DNA of 64,000 bases from Afifella sp. IM 167 (GTDB lineage Bacteria; Pseudomonadota; Alphaproteobacteria; Rhizobiales; Afifellaceae): positions 1-64,000 of the forward strand of contig NZ_NSLC01000001.1 of assembly GCF_020144925.1 (NCBI RefSeq), in the 5' to 3' direction. A program made the position numbers and the translations under genes. Positions 22,001 to 29,460 of this stretch are shown one piece after another (positions within the stretch are counted from its first letter, which is position 1; each line of letters starts with the position of its first letter). The notes under the pieces were generated by a model. It saw nothing but the letters and a program-made list of their open reading frames with translations, did no database searches and had not been told where the DNA came from.

Positions 22001-22195
22001 TCAGCCCCCCGAGCCGCCGCCCCCATCCGATGAAGGCGCCTGAATATCGACGTCGACGCTGGGTCCGCCGCCACCGCCGCCCGAAAAGAGGCTCGTGCCG
22101 CCGAGGGCGAGAAAGAGGATGACGACGAGGACGACGAGCCCCCCCACGATGAAGGCGAGGAAGGTCGTGCCTCCTCCACCGGATTGTTCGGCCAT
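22001..22195 (-). CDS. Small single-span membrane protein, hypothetical
   Basis: 64 residues: a short polar N-terminus (MAEQSGGGG), one strong membrane helix (about 11-32, FLAFIVGGLVVLVVILFLAL) and a Gly/Ser-rich tail with VDVDIQAP. GGAG precedes the ATG and a terminator follows the stop, so it is a real transcription unit. Function unknown. Confidence 0.7.
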   Translation of the reverse strand: MAEQSGGGGTTFLAFIVGGLVVLVVILFLALGGTSLFSGGGGGGPSVDVDIQAPSSDGGGGSGG

Positions 22196-22331
22196 TTTCG
22201 GCTCCTTGGCTGTTTCAGGTCGCGGACACAATGCCCGGCAGCGGAGGTTCGTTCCGCTGGCTAAGGGCGCCCTGCCGCCTCCCGCTCGGGCGCATGATCG
22301 GCTAGTCTTTGCCGAAAGCTCTGGAGGAACC

Positions 22332-22652
22332 ATGTCACGCGCCCTACTCGCAGCTGCTTTCGCCCTCCTGCCCCTGCCCGCGCTGGCGGCGGGCTATGCC
22401 GAAGAAGGCGATGTCATCGCCCACCAATGGTGCGCCGAATGCCATGTGGTGGATGACGCCCAGACCAGCGCCGACGCAGCGGCTCCGAGCTTCCAGGCGA
22501 TCGCGAAGAAATACGGAGAGGATGGCATGGGCGCGCTCGCCGCTTTCCTCGCCGACCCGCATCCGGTGATGCCCGACATGAGCCTGACGCGGCAGGAGAT
22601 CCGCGATCTCACTGCCTATATCAGCAGCCTGCGGGCGAAGTCGGGAGGCTGA
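22332..22652 (+). CDS. Small class I cytochrome c
   Basis: 106 residues with a signal peptide (cleavage after LPALAA, about 20). A single haem-binding CAECH lies at about 34-38 and the likely axial methionine is in PDMSLTRQEI. It should be a periplasmic single-haem electron carrier or a subunit of an oxidoreductase whose partner is not in this window. AGGAAC precedes the ATG. Confidence 0.85.
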   Translation: MSRALLAAAFALLPLPALAAGYAEEGDVIAHQWCAECHVVDDAQTSADAAAPSFQAIAKKYGEDGMGALAAFLADPHPVMPDMSLTRQEIRDLTAYISSLRAKSGG

Positions 22653-22664
22653 GCCGGGCGCCGC

Positions 22665-23234
22665 TCAATAGATGCTCTTGGCGCAGATCGTCGCCTGAAA
22701 ATGGTCGAACGCGGCACGCAGCTCGGCCTCGCTCGCCGGGATATAGCCGAAGCGGTTGCCGTCCACCTCCTGGCAGGGCCGGTCCTTGGAGGGCTCGCAG
22801 CGCTCAACGCTCGCTCCGAGATAATCGACGAGCGTCGTGCCGTCGGGTGCACGCGGGTCGCGCTTCGGAAAGGCGATCTCCGTGGCGCGCGAGAAGTCGA
22901 ACTTCATCGTGACCTGCGTCTCTTTGCCGGTGATATGAAGCTCGTAGCGGCAGGCGTCGACCTCTTCGAGCCGGTGGTTGAGGACGAGCGTGTAGATGGA
23001 GTTCTGGGCAAGGGCACGCACGTATTTGAGCCGCCATTCGCCGGGCTGCGGCGAAGGCGTCACAGTGCGGATGCCGTTCTCGGCATCCACGACCCGCTTT
23101 TCCTCTCCGCCCGGCGAAACGCCGGCCAGCATGAAACCGACCGTCGCCTTCGCCGATTGCGCCTGCGCGCTGCCGGAAAACGCGGCGAGCGCTCCCAGAG
23201 CGAAGAGCGAAACGAGAAGTCGGGTGATGCGCAT
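22665..23234 (-). CDS. Secreted hypothetical protein
   Basis: 189 residues with a clear signal peptide (MRITRLLVSLFALGALAAF..., cleavage after SAQAQ near 25). GGAGG lies 6 bp before the ATG at 23234, which rules out the earlier in-frame start. The mature part contains two cysteine-containing stretches (ACRYELHITGKE and VERCEPSKDRPC). Not recognised. It converges with the cytochrome c gene, with a 12-bp gap. Confidence 0.65.
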   Translation of the reverse strand: MRITRLLVSLFALGALAAFSGSAQAQSAKATVGFMLAGVSPGGEEKRVVDAENGIRTVTPSPQPGEWRLKYVRALAQNSIYTLVLNHRLEEVDACRYELHITGKETQVTMKFDFSRATEIAFPKRDPRAPDGTTLVDYLGASVERCEPSKDRPCQEVDGNRFGYIPASEAELRAAFDHFQATICAKSIY

Positions 23235-23404
23235 GAAGATCCTCCCGGGCCGCGCGGAGGGCGCCAAGCGACCCCTTGCCTATCAGGAAGGGATAGCATG
23301 CCAGGGCGGGGGAGGAAGTCGCACCGGTGTCGCCCTTTCGGGCAGCCGGCGACGGCGCGGCGCGCTCCGTGGCCTACTGGGCCGCGAGCGCACCGGCTGG
23401 AAGC

Positions 23405-23608
23405 TTAGTTGAGAGCGGTGAGATCGGTCGCGGTCAGCTCCTCGCCGCGCATCTCCACATCGAAGAACACGATCTGGTTCGGCTGCAGCGTCTTCAGTCC
23501 GGCCCGCTCCAGGGCGGTGCGGTGGACGAAGATGTCCGCGCCCTCGTCGGGGCGGATGAAGCCGTAGCCTCTGCGGGCGTCGAACCACATGACGTTTCCG
23601 GTATGCAT
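23405..23608 (-). CDS. Cold-shock-domain protein (CspA family)
   Basis: 67 residues forming one OB-fold cold-shock domain. RNP1 is GYGFIRPD (residues 15-22; the usual form has F in place of the first Y) and RNP2 is DIFVHRT. It should bind single-stranded RNA or DNA and melt structure. The upstream 255 bp hold no gene and may be a long leader, as is common for csp genes. Confidence 0.92.
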   Translation of the reverse strand: MHTGNVMWFDARRGYGFIRPDEGADIFVHRTALERAGLKTLQPNQIVFFDVEMRGEELTATDLTALN

Positions 23609-23864
23609 TTGTCGTAATTCCTTGGATCGAATCGCTTCCGCGCCACGCGATGCACGCGCTGGCTGCGGGCTGGCGATAGTTGAATGGGGGTAGTAAGCGC
23701 GCCGCCCGGATCGACCCAGGCTATCGGGCGCGTATGACCGTGGGATCACGGCCGGATGACGCTCATATGGCAGAGCCGTGCGGCGCTTTCAAGGCCGCCC
23801 CGCAACAACAACTTGAGCGGGCAGGCTTGCGCCGGGCTGTCGCCCTGAAAAGCGGCCTTCGCCG

Positions 23865-24371
23865 TCAGGGCTCGTCGGCAAGCCGGTCGATCGTCTCAAT
23901 CCAGGGTTTGAGGTCCAGGATCGGCGTGCCATCAAAACAGTCGAGCGCGTCGACGGTGATCTCGCCAGCCTCCCGGTCAATCCCCTTCACCCGGACGAGC
24001 GAGAGCCCGATCGGATTCGGCCGCACCGGGGAGCGCAGGGAGAAGAGCCCGGCCGGCTCCGCGCGGTGGCGCGAATTCTGGATGATCAGGTCGCGTCGCG
24101 ACCCGTTCATCCACATCAGCACCATCACCTTGTCGCCCGCCTTTACGTCTTTCAGGCCCGGGCGGAACGGCAGGTCGATATGGACGCGGAAGGAAAGCTC
24201 CGGTTCTTCGGCGAGCCGCTCGCGCACCTGGCGCGTGTTGCGCGGGCAGTCTCGCTCCGGGCGCCATGGCGTTTCGGCATGGCCGATATAGATGAGCCGC
24301 GCATCGTCTGCGGTCTCGGCGGGGTCGAACGGCAGCGCCACTTCGCCGGCGCGGATGGGGTTGTTCTCCAT
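23865..24371 (-). CDS. trmO: tRNA (N6-threonylcarbamoyladenosine37-N6)-methyltransferase TrmO
   Basis: 168 residues of the TrmO/TsaA (UPF0066) family, which methylates t6A37 in tRNA-Thr with SAM. The signature is clear: TPWRPERDCPRNTR (about 41-54) and FSLRSPVRPNPIGLSLV (about 118-134). The start is the ATG at 24371; the frame runs further upstream but lacks homology. It is divergent from the ArsR/metF module. Confidence 0.88.
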   Translation of the reverse strand: MENNPIRAGEVALPFDPAETADDARLIYIGHAETPWRPERDCPRNTRQVRERLAEEPELSFRVHIDLPFRPGLKDVKAGDKVMVLMWMNGSRRDLIIQNSRHRAEPAGLFSLRSPVRPNPIGLSLVRVKGIDREAGEITVDALDCFDGTPILDLKPWIETIDRLADEP

Positions 24372-24458
24372 GCGCCAAGTAAGGCCCGCCTCCCCCTTCC
24401 GATCAAGCGCCGGATTGCCGCGAGGCGCGCCCAGCCGTTGCATCCTCGCCGATCTCGG

Positions 24459-24476
24459 TATAAAGGTATCTTTATA
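24459..24476. promoter_or_regulatory. 18-bp palindrome, probable operator of the ArsR-type methionine regulator
   Basis: TATAAAG, spacer GTAT, CTTTATA: perfect 7-bp arms, ending 11 bp before the first ATG of the regulator. Its AT content stands out in this GC-rich sequence. ArsR-family regulators of methionine-cycle genes in proteobacteria use sites of this kind; here autoregulation and control of metF are inferred. Confidence 0.7.
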
Positions 24477-24487
24477 TCTTTCTAGGA

Positions 24488-25495
24488 ATGCCGAAGCCGA
24501 TGGAGCTTGCCGCCCTTTCACGCGCCGCACAGGCGCTCGCCGACGAGACACGGCTGCGCCTTCTGGCGCTGCTGGCCGAAGGCGAGCGTCCCGTGAAGGA
24601 GCTAGTGGAGGTCGTCGGCCAGTCGCAGCCGCGCATTTCGCGCCATCTCAAGATCCTGACGGAGGCCGGCCTCATCCGCCGCATGCCGGAAGGCGCGCAT
24701 GTCTATTACCGGCTTGCGCGCGACGGCGCAGCCGCAACCCTTGCCCGCGCCGCCCTCGATGGTCTCGCAGAGAGCACCGGCGAACCTCAGCTTCGCCGCG
24801 ATCACGAGCGCCTCGCTCTCATCCGCAGCCGCAACCAGGAGGCGGCCGAGCGCTATTTCGCCGAGCATGCGGAGGAATGGCATCGTCTGCGCGCCCTGCA
24901 CGTGCCGGAGGGCGAGGTTGAGGAGGCGATCCTCGCCGCGCTCGGCAAGAGCCGGTTTCGCGCCCTGCTCGATATCGGCACGGGCTCCGGCCGCATGCTG
25001 GAGCTTCTGGCGGGCCGCGCCGAGCGCCTGACGGGCGTCGACCGCTCACCGCAGATGCTTTCGCTGGCCCGCGCCCATATGGAAAGCGCCGGGCTCCCGC
25101 GCGTGCAGCTGCGGGCCGGCGATGCCCTCGCACTGCCCCTGCCGCGCGGCGCTTACGATCTTGTCGTGCTGCATCAGGTGCTGCACTTCCTCGACGACCC
25201 GGCGGCGGCAATCGCCGAAGCGACGCGCGTGCTCGCGCCTGGCGGTACCCTCCTCATCGTCGATTTCGCCCCGCACCACGTGGAGTTCCTGCGCGAGGAG
25301 CACGCCCACCGGCGTCTTGGCTTCTCCGACGAGCAATTGACGGCATGGCTCGCCGCGACCGAGCTTGCCGCCCCCAAACTTTCCCATCTCTCGCCGCCGA
25401 GCGGCAGCGGCGAGCAACTCACGGTCACGATCTGCGCCTCCCTGAAGGCGGCAGCCGGCAGGGAGCCGGGCGCAGTCGGTGGAGGCAGTCTATGA
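24488..25495 (+). CDS. ArsR-family regulator fused to a SAM-dependent methyltransferase domain
   Basis: 335 residues: an ArsR winged helix (about 10-85, with QSQPRISRHLKILTEAGLI as recognition helix) followed by a class I methyltransferase fold (about 135-320, with LLDIGTGSGRMLELL as the SAM loop). No metal-binding cysteine box is visible, so this is not a metalloregulator. The arrangement just before metF suggests a sensor of SAM or SAH that represses the methionine cycle. The first ATG directly abuts AGGA; the ATG at 24500 is a possible start with 12-bp spacing. Confidence 0.85.
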   Translation: MPKPMELAALSRAAQALADETRLRLLALLAEGERPVKELVEVVGQSQPRISRHLKILTEAGLIRRMPEGAHVYYRLARDGAAATLARAALDGLAESTGEPQLRRDHERLALIRSRNQEAAERYFAEHAEEWHRLRALHVPEGEVEEAILAALGKSRFRALLDIGTGSGRMLELLAGRAERLTGVDRSPQMLSLARAHMESAGLPRVQLRAGDALALPLPRGAYDLVVLHQVLHFLDDPAAAIAEATRVLAPGGTLLIVDFAPHHVEFLREEHAHRRLGFSDEQLTAWLAATELAAPKLSHLSPPSGSGEQLTVTICASLKAAAGREPGAVGGGSL

Positions 25496-26388
25496 GTAGC
25501 AGCGAGAAGCAAACCGGACCGGAACTCTCCTTCGAGTTCTTTCCACCGAAGAACGACGAACAGAACGAGGCTTTCCGGGAAGCAGCGACCCGCCTTGCCG
25601 CCTTCTCCCCGGATTTCGTCTCCGTCACCTACGGCGCCGGTGGCTCCTCCAAGGAGCGCTCCTTTGCGGCAATCCGGCTCCTCGTCTCCGAGCTCGGCCT
25701 GCGGGCGGCGGCACACCTGACCTGCGTCTCGGCCTCCTGCGCCGACGTGGACGCGGCGATCGACACGTTTGCGCGTTCCGGCGTCACCCATTTCGTGGCG
25801 CTGCGCGGCGACCCGCCCGAGGGCCCGGGCACGCCCTATGTCGCCCACCCGGAGGGCTACGCCGACACCGCCGACCTCATCCGGGGCCTGAAAAGGATCT
25901 CCCCCTTCGAGATTTCGGTCAGCGCCTATCCCGAGCGCCATCCCGAAAGCCCGGATTGGGAGACGGAGCTTGCGATCCTGAGGCGCAAGCGCGAGGCGGG
26001 AGCGACGCGCGCCATCACCCAGTTCTTCTATGACAACGAGGATTTCGAGCGTTACCGCGACCGCGTCCGCGCCGCCGGCATCGACATCGCCGTCGTCCCG
26101 GGGCTCCTGCCGGTGCATCGCTTTGCCTCGGTGGAAAAGTTCGCAGGCCGCTGTGGCGCGCGCATTCCCGAAAGCCTGCGCCCGCTCGCCTCGCTCTCCG
26201 GCGAGGCGCATTTCGACGCGGCGGTGGAACTGTGTGCGCGTCAGATGGAAGATCTCGCCCGCCGCGGCGTGCCGGGCTTCCACGTCTACACGCTCAACCA
26301 GCACAAGCTGGTATCGGCCGTGCTGCGCGCCGCCGGCTTCAACGGCGACCGCCGGGGCAGCCGGAACGCCGACCGACAGGCCGCCTGA
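25492..26388 (+). CDS. metF: Methylenetetrahydrofolate reductase
   Basis: FAD-dependent reductase making 5-methyl-THF for methionine synthesis. 298 residues, with SFEFFPPK at 13-20 (E15 corresponds to the catalytic glutamate), FVSVTYGAGGSS, ALRGDPP and AITQFFYD motifs. The ATG at 25492 overlaps the regulator's TGA (ATGA) with GGAGG upstream, so the two are translated together. Longer in-frame starts lie inside the regulator gene. Confidence 0.96.
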   Translation: MSSSEKQTGPELSFEFFPPKNDEQNEAFREAATRLAAFSPDFVSVTYGAGGSSKERSFAAIRLLVSELGLRAAAHLTCVSASCADVDAAIDTFARSGVTHFVALRGDPPEGPGTPYVAHPEGYADTADLIRGLKRISPFEISVSAYPERHPESPDWETELAILRRKREAGATRAITQFFYDNEDFERYRDRVRAAGIDIAVVPGLLPVHRFASVEKFAGRCGARIPESLRPLASLSGEAHFDAAVELCARQMEDLARRGVPGFHVYTLNQHKLVSAVLRAAGFNGDRRGSRNADRQAA

Positions 26389-26436
26389 GGCTGGCTCGAA
26401 GTCCCGCCTTTCGCGAGGGGGGCGCCGGTCATGCTG

Positions 26437-26459
26437 TCCGGGGCCGCGAAGGCCCCGGA
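26437..26459. repeat. REP-like palindrome downstream of metF
   Basis: TCCGGGGCC, loop GCGAA, GGCCCCGGA: a perfect 9-bp stem in a GTCATGC...ATC context. A similar element, ATGCCCGGG-CCTCG-CCCGGGCAT, is at 57435-57457. Such palindromes are scattered in many alphaproteobacterial genomes between genes. It could also help end metF transcription. Confidence 0.55.
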
Positions 26460-26512
26460 TCAGGCAGTTTTCAGCTTTCCAGAAGTCCCGCGATCAGTCG
26501 GAAGTCACGCGC

Positions 26513-26596
26513 TCAGATTGCGCCAAGCACAATCGCGCAGATGAAAACGAATGCCGACAGGAATGCGATTGCATTGAGGGATCGTGTCACGCTCAT
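26513..26596 (-). CDS. 27-residue membrane peptide
   Basis: A very short gene starting MSVTRSLNAIAFLSAFVF and ending CAIVLGAI, a single hydrophobic helix with a short basic N-terminus. GGGAGG lies 7 bp before the ATG at 26596. A peptide of this form with a good ribosome-binding site in an otherwise empty 476-bp region is likely real. Function unknown; too short for usual gene callers. Confidence 0.55.
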   Translation of the reverse strand: MSVTRSLNAIAFLSAFVFICAIVLGAI

Positions 26597-26656
26597 TGGT
26601 CAGCCTCCCGCATCGTTACGACTAAAGTCTAGCGGCAAAAAATGCCTCGCGGAACG

Positions 26657-26697
26657 GTTTTCGTCGCTGCGACGCATCGCAGCGGTTTGACGAAAAC
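26657..26697. ncRNA. Nested stem-loop, candidate structured RNA or terminator
   Basis: Outer arms GTTTTCGTC (26657-26665) and GACGAAAAC (26689-26697) enclose a second perfect stem CGCTGCGA (26665-26672), loop CGCA, TCGCAGCG (26677-26684). It lies 61 bp upstream of the 27-residue peptide gene and 168 bp upstream of the gene at 26865. The rest of the 26389-26864 gap holds the REP-like palindrome and nothing else I recognise. Confidence 0.4.
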
Positions 26698-26864
26698 TCG
26701 ACGCGATCCCGTTTGCCGAGTCGCTATAGGCATTTAAGCCATGATGCAGTGCCGAAGAGACCGCCGAAGAATTGGGGAAAAAATGGGAGGATACAGGCCT
26801 TGCAACGGCCGCAATTACGGCTGAAAAATGGCTTCTTGGCGCGACTCCAGACTTGAGAGGCACT

Positions 26865-27215
26865 ATGCCCCCATTGCTCAGGTTCCTTCTTCGTCATGTC
26901 CTCGTCGGCTCCGCCATCGGCTGGAGCTTTCTGGCCATCCTCTTCGCCTTCGACACGGGCGGCCTCTTCACGCTGATCAGCCATGCCGCCAACCCGGCGC
27001 TGCCGCTGATGCTGCTTCTCGTCGCCTTCTCCGTCACCTTCGGTAGCGCGGCCGTCGCCAGCGCCGTCCTGATGGGCGTGGATTTCGACGAGCGCGGCAC
27101 GCTTCCGCGTCGCCGCCTGCCGGTGCTTTCCTTCCTCGACCACCGTCAGCCGGAGCTTCGGCCCGTGCCGGTGCGCGTGAAGGTAACGCCCAGGCACGAG
27201 GCACGCCGCTTCTAG
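26865..27215 (+). CDS. Small two-span membrane protein, hypothetical
   Basis: 116 residues. Two hydrophobic helices (about 8-28 and 40-68) are followed by a basic cytoplasmic tail rich in Arg and Pro. The ATG at 26865 has GAGAGG 4 bp upstream and is preferred over an in-frame ATG at 26772. No family recognised. It lies 142 bp before the decarboxylase gene. Confidence 0.65.
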   Translation: MPPLLRFLLRHVLVGSAIGWSFLAILFAFDTGGLFTLISHAANPALPLMLLLVAFSVTFGSAAVASAVLMGVDFDERGTLPRRRLPVLSFLDHRQPELRPVPVRVKVTPRHEARRF

Positions 27216-27356
27216 AAGCCTTCGCCGGCTTAAATGCACCTGACGGAGGGTCTTCGCCCCGCCGCCCTCTCCTGCTAAACGGTTCAGGCGGCGATTCCTC
27301 CGGATTGGGGCAAGACCATCAAGACCTTTGCGAATGCACGCGAGGCCGCGCTGGAG

Positions 27357-28538
27357 ATGAGGCCGGACGTTCCGGTCTATTGTTTCCGACCTGCGGTGCT
27401 CACGGAAGACACCCGACGTTTCGCCGATGCGTTTCCCGGCAAGACTGCCTATGCGGTCAAGACCAACGGCGAGCCCTTCGTCCTGGAGGAGATCGCCCGT
27501 GCCGGCGTGAAGGCGTTCGACGTCGCCAGCCCCGCCGAATTCGCCGCCGCCAGGGCGGCCGCGCCCGAGGCCGAGCTTCTCTACATGCATCCGGTGAAGG
27601 CGCAGTCGGATATCCGTCTCGCGCTGGAGACCTACGGCATCCGCACCCTCTCTCTCGACCACGAGGACGAGGTCGCCAAGATCCTGAGGATCGTGCGCGG
27701 CATGGATCTCGATCCGGCCGATGTCAGTCTCTTCGTGCGCCTGCAGACCAAGGGCTCGGCGACCTACGAGCTCTCGAAGAAGTTCGGCGCCGCCCCGGCC
27801 CATGCGGTGGAGCTTTTGCAGCGCCTCGACGGCATTGGCTTCAAGCCGGCCCTGGCCTTCCATGTCGGCAGCCAGATCGAGGATCCGGAAATCTACGAGC
27901 GCGCGCTCGGCTCGGCCGACTGGGTGCGATCGCGCGCCGGCGTGGAGCTCGCCGCGCTTGATATCGGCGGCGGCTTCCCCGCCTCCTACGGCCACGATCC
28001 CCGCCGCAAGAAGCCGGTCATGCCGAGCTTCGAGGAGATCATGGAGCGGCTGAGGAAAGACATCGTCGAATGGGGTTTTTCCGACATGCCCCTGATCGCC
28101 GAGCCCGGCCGCGTCATCGTCGCCCGCTCCATCTCGCTGATCGTGCGCGTGCTCCTGAAGAAGGGAAAGCGCATCTACATCAACGACGGCATCTGGGCCT
28201 CGCTTTCGGATTCCTGGACGGGCAAGATCACCCTGCCCGCCCGCTTCATCCCCGATCCGGCGCGCAAGCGGCGCACTGGCAACGCCGAGAACATCGTGCC
28301 GTTCAAGGTCTGCGGCGCGACCTGCGACAGCGTCGACATCCTCTCGCGCCCCTTCTGGCTGCCGGAGACGGTCGATACCGGCGACTGGATCGAGATCGGC
28401 CATATCGGCGCCTATTCGCTGGCGCTGAGGAGCCGCTTCAACGGCTTTTATCCGGACACAGTCGTGGAGGTGGAGACGCCCTTCGATGCCGGCGAGGAGC
28501 CGGAGGGCTTTGCCGCCATCGAGACCATGGCGGACTGA
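27357..28538 (+). CDS. PLP-dependent decarboxylase, group IV (ornithine/lysine/diaminopimelate decarboxylase fold)
   Basis: 393 residues with an alanine-racemase-like barrel and C-terminal beta domain. The PLP lysine is K35 in YAVKTN; FHVGSQ, DIGGGFPASYG and EPGR are the phosphate-binding and substrate motifs; CGATCDSVDIL holds the active-site cysteine and aspartate of the partner subunit. It is closest in style to alphaproteobacterial ornithine/lysine decarboxylases that make polyamines. The ATG at 27357 follows GGAG with no spacing. The frame is open 26 codons further with plausible coding (KTFANAREAALE) but no standard start codon, so the true start is unclear. Confidence 0.82.
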   Translation: MRPDVPVYCFRPAVLTEDTRRFADAFPGKTAYAVKTNGEPFVLEEIARAGVKAFDVASPAEFAAARAAAPEAELLYMHPVKAQSDIRLALETYGIRTLSLDHEDEVAKILRIVRGMDLDPADVSLFVRLQTKGSATYELSKKFGAAPAHAVELLQRLDGIGFKPALAFHVGSQIEDPEIYERALGSADWVRSRAGVELAALDIGGGFPASYGHDPRRKKPVMPSFEEIMERLRKDIVEWGFSDMPLIAEPGRVIVARSISLIVRVLLKKGKRIYINDGIWASLSDSWTGKITLPARFIPDPARKRRTGNAENIVPFKVCGATCDSVDILSRPFWLPETVDTGDWIEIGHIGAYSLALRSRFNGFYPDTVVEVETPFDAGEEPEGFAAIETMAD

Positions 28539-28550
28539 GAACTCCCCAGC

Positions 28551-28661
28551 CTTTCCACAGGCTTATCCATCGTCTCTGAATCGATTTATCCACAAGGTTT
28601 GCACAGGCTTTCCACGCCTGTGCACAGGCTTGCCCGCAAACGCTCCCCATCCTGTGGAAAA
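28551..28661. promoter_or_regulatory. Cluster of DnaA-box-like sequences in a convergent intergenic region
   Basis: A consensus DnaA box TTATCCACA is at 28586-28594. Near matches are TTATCCATC (28563), CTTTCCACA (28551), CTTTCCACG (28608) and TTTTCCACA on the minus strand (28661-28653). CACAGGCTT recurs at 28556, 28602 and 28623, and GCCTGTGCACAGGC (28616-28629) is a perfect palindrome. CACAGGC/GCCTGTG (28602-28608 and 28616-28622) could also form a terminator stem for the two converging genes. Confidence 0.5.
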
Positions 28662-28662
28662 C

Positions 28663-29460
28663 TCAGGCGAGCATCAGCTTGTCGTCATCGATCTGTTTGC
28701 CGATCGCCTTGCCGAACAGGTTGGAAAGGTCCTGCACCGTCAGCTTGGCCCGCTCCTCCTCGGTGAAGTCGAGCACGATGCGGCCGGAATCCATCATGAT
28801 GGTCCGGTGGCCGACGGCGAGCGCGTCGCGCATCGAATGCGTCACCATCAGCGTCGTCAGCTTGCGCGTCTCGGCGATCTCGGTCGATAGCGCCAGCACC
28901 TTGGCCGCCGCGCCCGGATCGAGCGCCGCCGTATGCTCGTCGAGGACGAGGATCTTCATCGGCAGGAGCGTCGCCATCAGGAGGCTGATCGCCTGCCGCT
29001 GTCCGCCCGAGAGCGTGCCGACCGGCTGGGTCATGCGGTCTTCCAGGCCGATCTCCAGCTTCGCCACCTGGTCAGCCAGCCATTGCCGGTTGGAACGCGA
29101 GCCGAGCGCGCCCTTCAGGGTCCGGTTCTTGCCGCGCGCCGCAGCGAGCGCGAGATTCTCCTCGATGGAGAGCGAGGAGCAGGTGCCGAGGCGCGGCTCC
29201 TGGAAAACGCGCCCCACATGCATCGCCCGCTTCGCCGGCGGCCAGGCGGTCACCGCCTCGCCGTCGAGATAGACGCTGCCGCGCTCCGGCTTCACCGTGC
29301 CCACCACGACGGAAAGGAGCGTCGACTTCCCGGCCCCGTTGGAGCCGATGACGGTGACGAACTCGCCATCGTGGATATGAAGGTCGATACCGGTCAGCGC
29401 CCGCACCTCGGTCGGCGTGCCGGCGTTGAAGGTGACGGAGATGTCGTCGAGCTTCAGCAT
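28663..29460 (-). CDS. ABC transporter ATP-binding protein
   Basis: 265-residue nucleotide-binding subunit of an importer. Walker A GSNGAGKST is at 39-47, the signature LSGGQRQ near 150, Walker B ILVLDEHTAALDP and the switch histidine in MVTHS. The ATG at 29460 overlaps the permease stop (ATGA). It pairs with the LIV-type permease and the ABC_sub_bind protein upstream in the same operon, a set resembling streptococcal TrpXYZ; the substrate is not known here. Confidence 0.93.
   Translation of the reverse strand: MLKLDDISVTFNAGTPTEVRALTGIDLHIHDGEFVTVIGSNGAGKSTLLSVVVGTVKPERGSVYLDGEAVTAWPPAKRAMHVGRVFQEPRLGTCSSLSIEENLALAAARGKNRTLKGALGSRSNRQWLADQVAKLEIGLEDRMTQPVGTLSGGQRQAISLLMATLLPMKILVLDEHTAALDPGAAAKVLALSTEIAETRKLTTLMVTHSMRDALAVGHRTIMMDSGRIVLDFTEEERAKLTVQDLSNLFGKAIGKQIDDDKLMLA

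Noticed and set aside
27305-27961. 218-codon frame over the decarboxylase
   Set aside because: Composition and lack of motifs show it is a shadow of the PLP decarboxylase.
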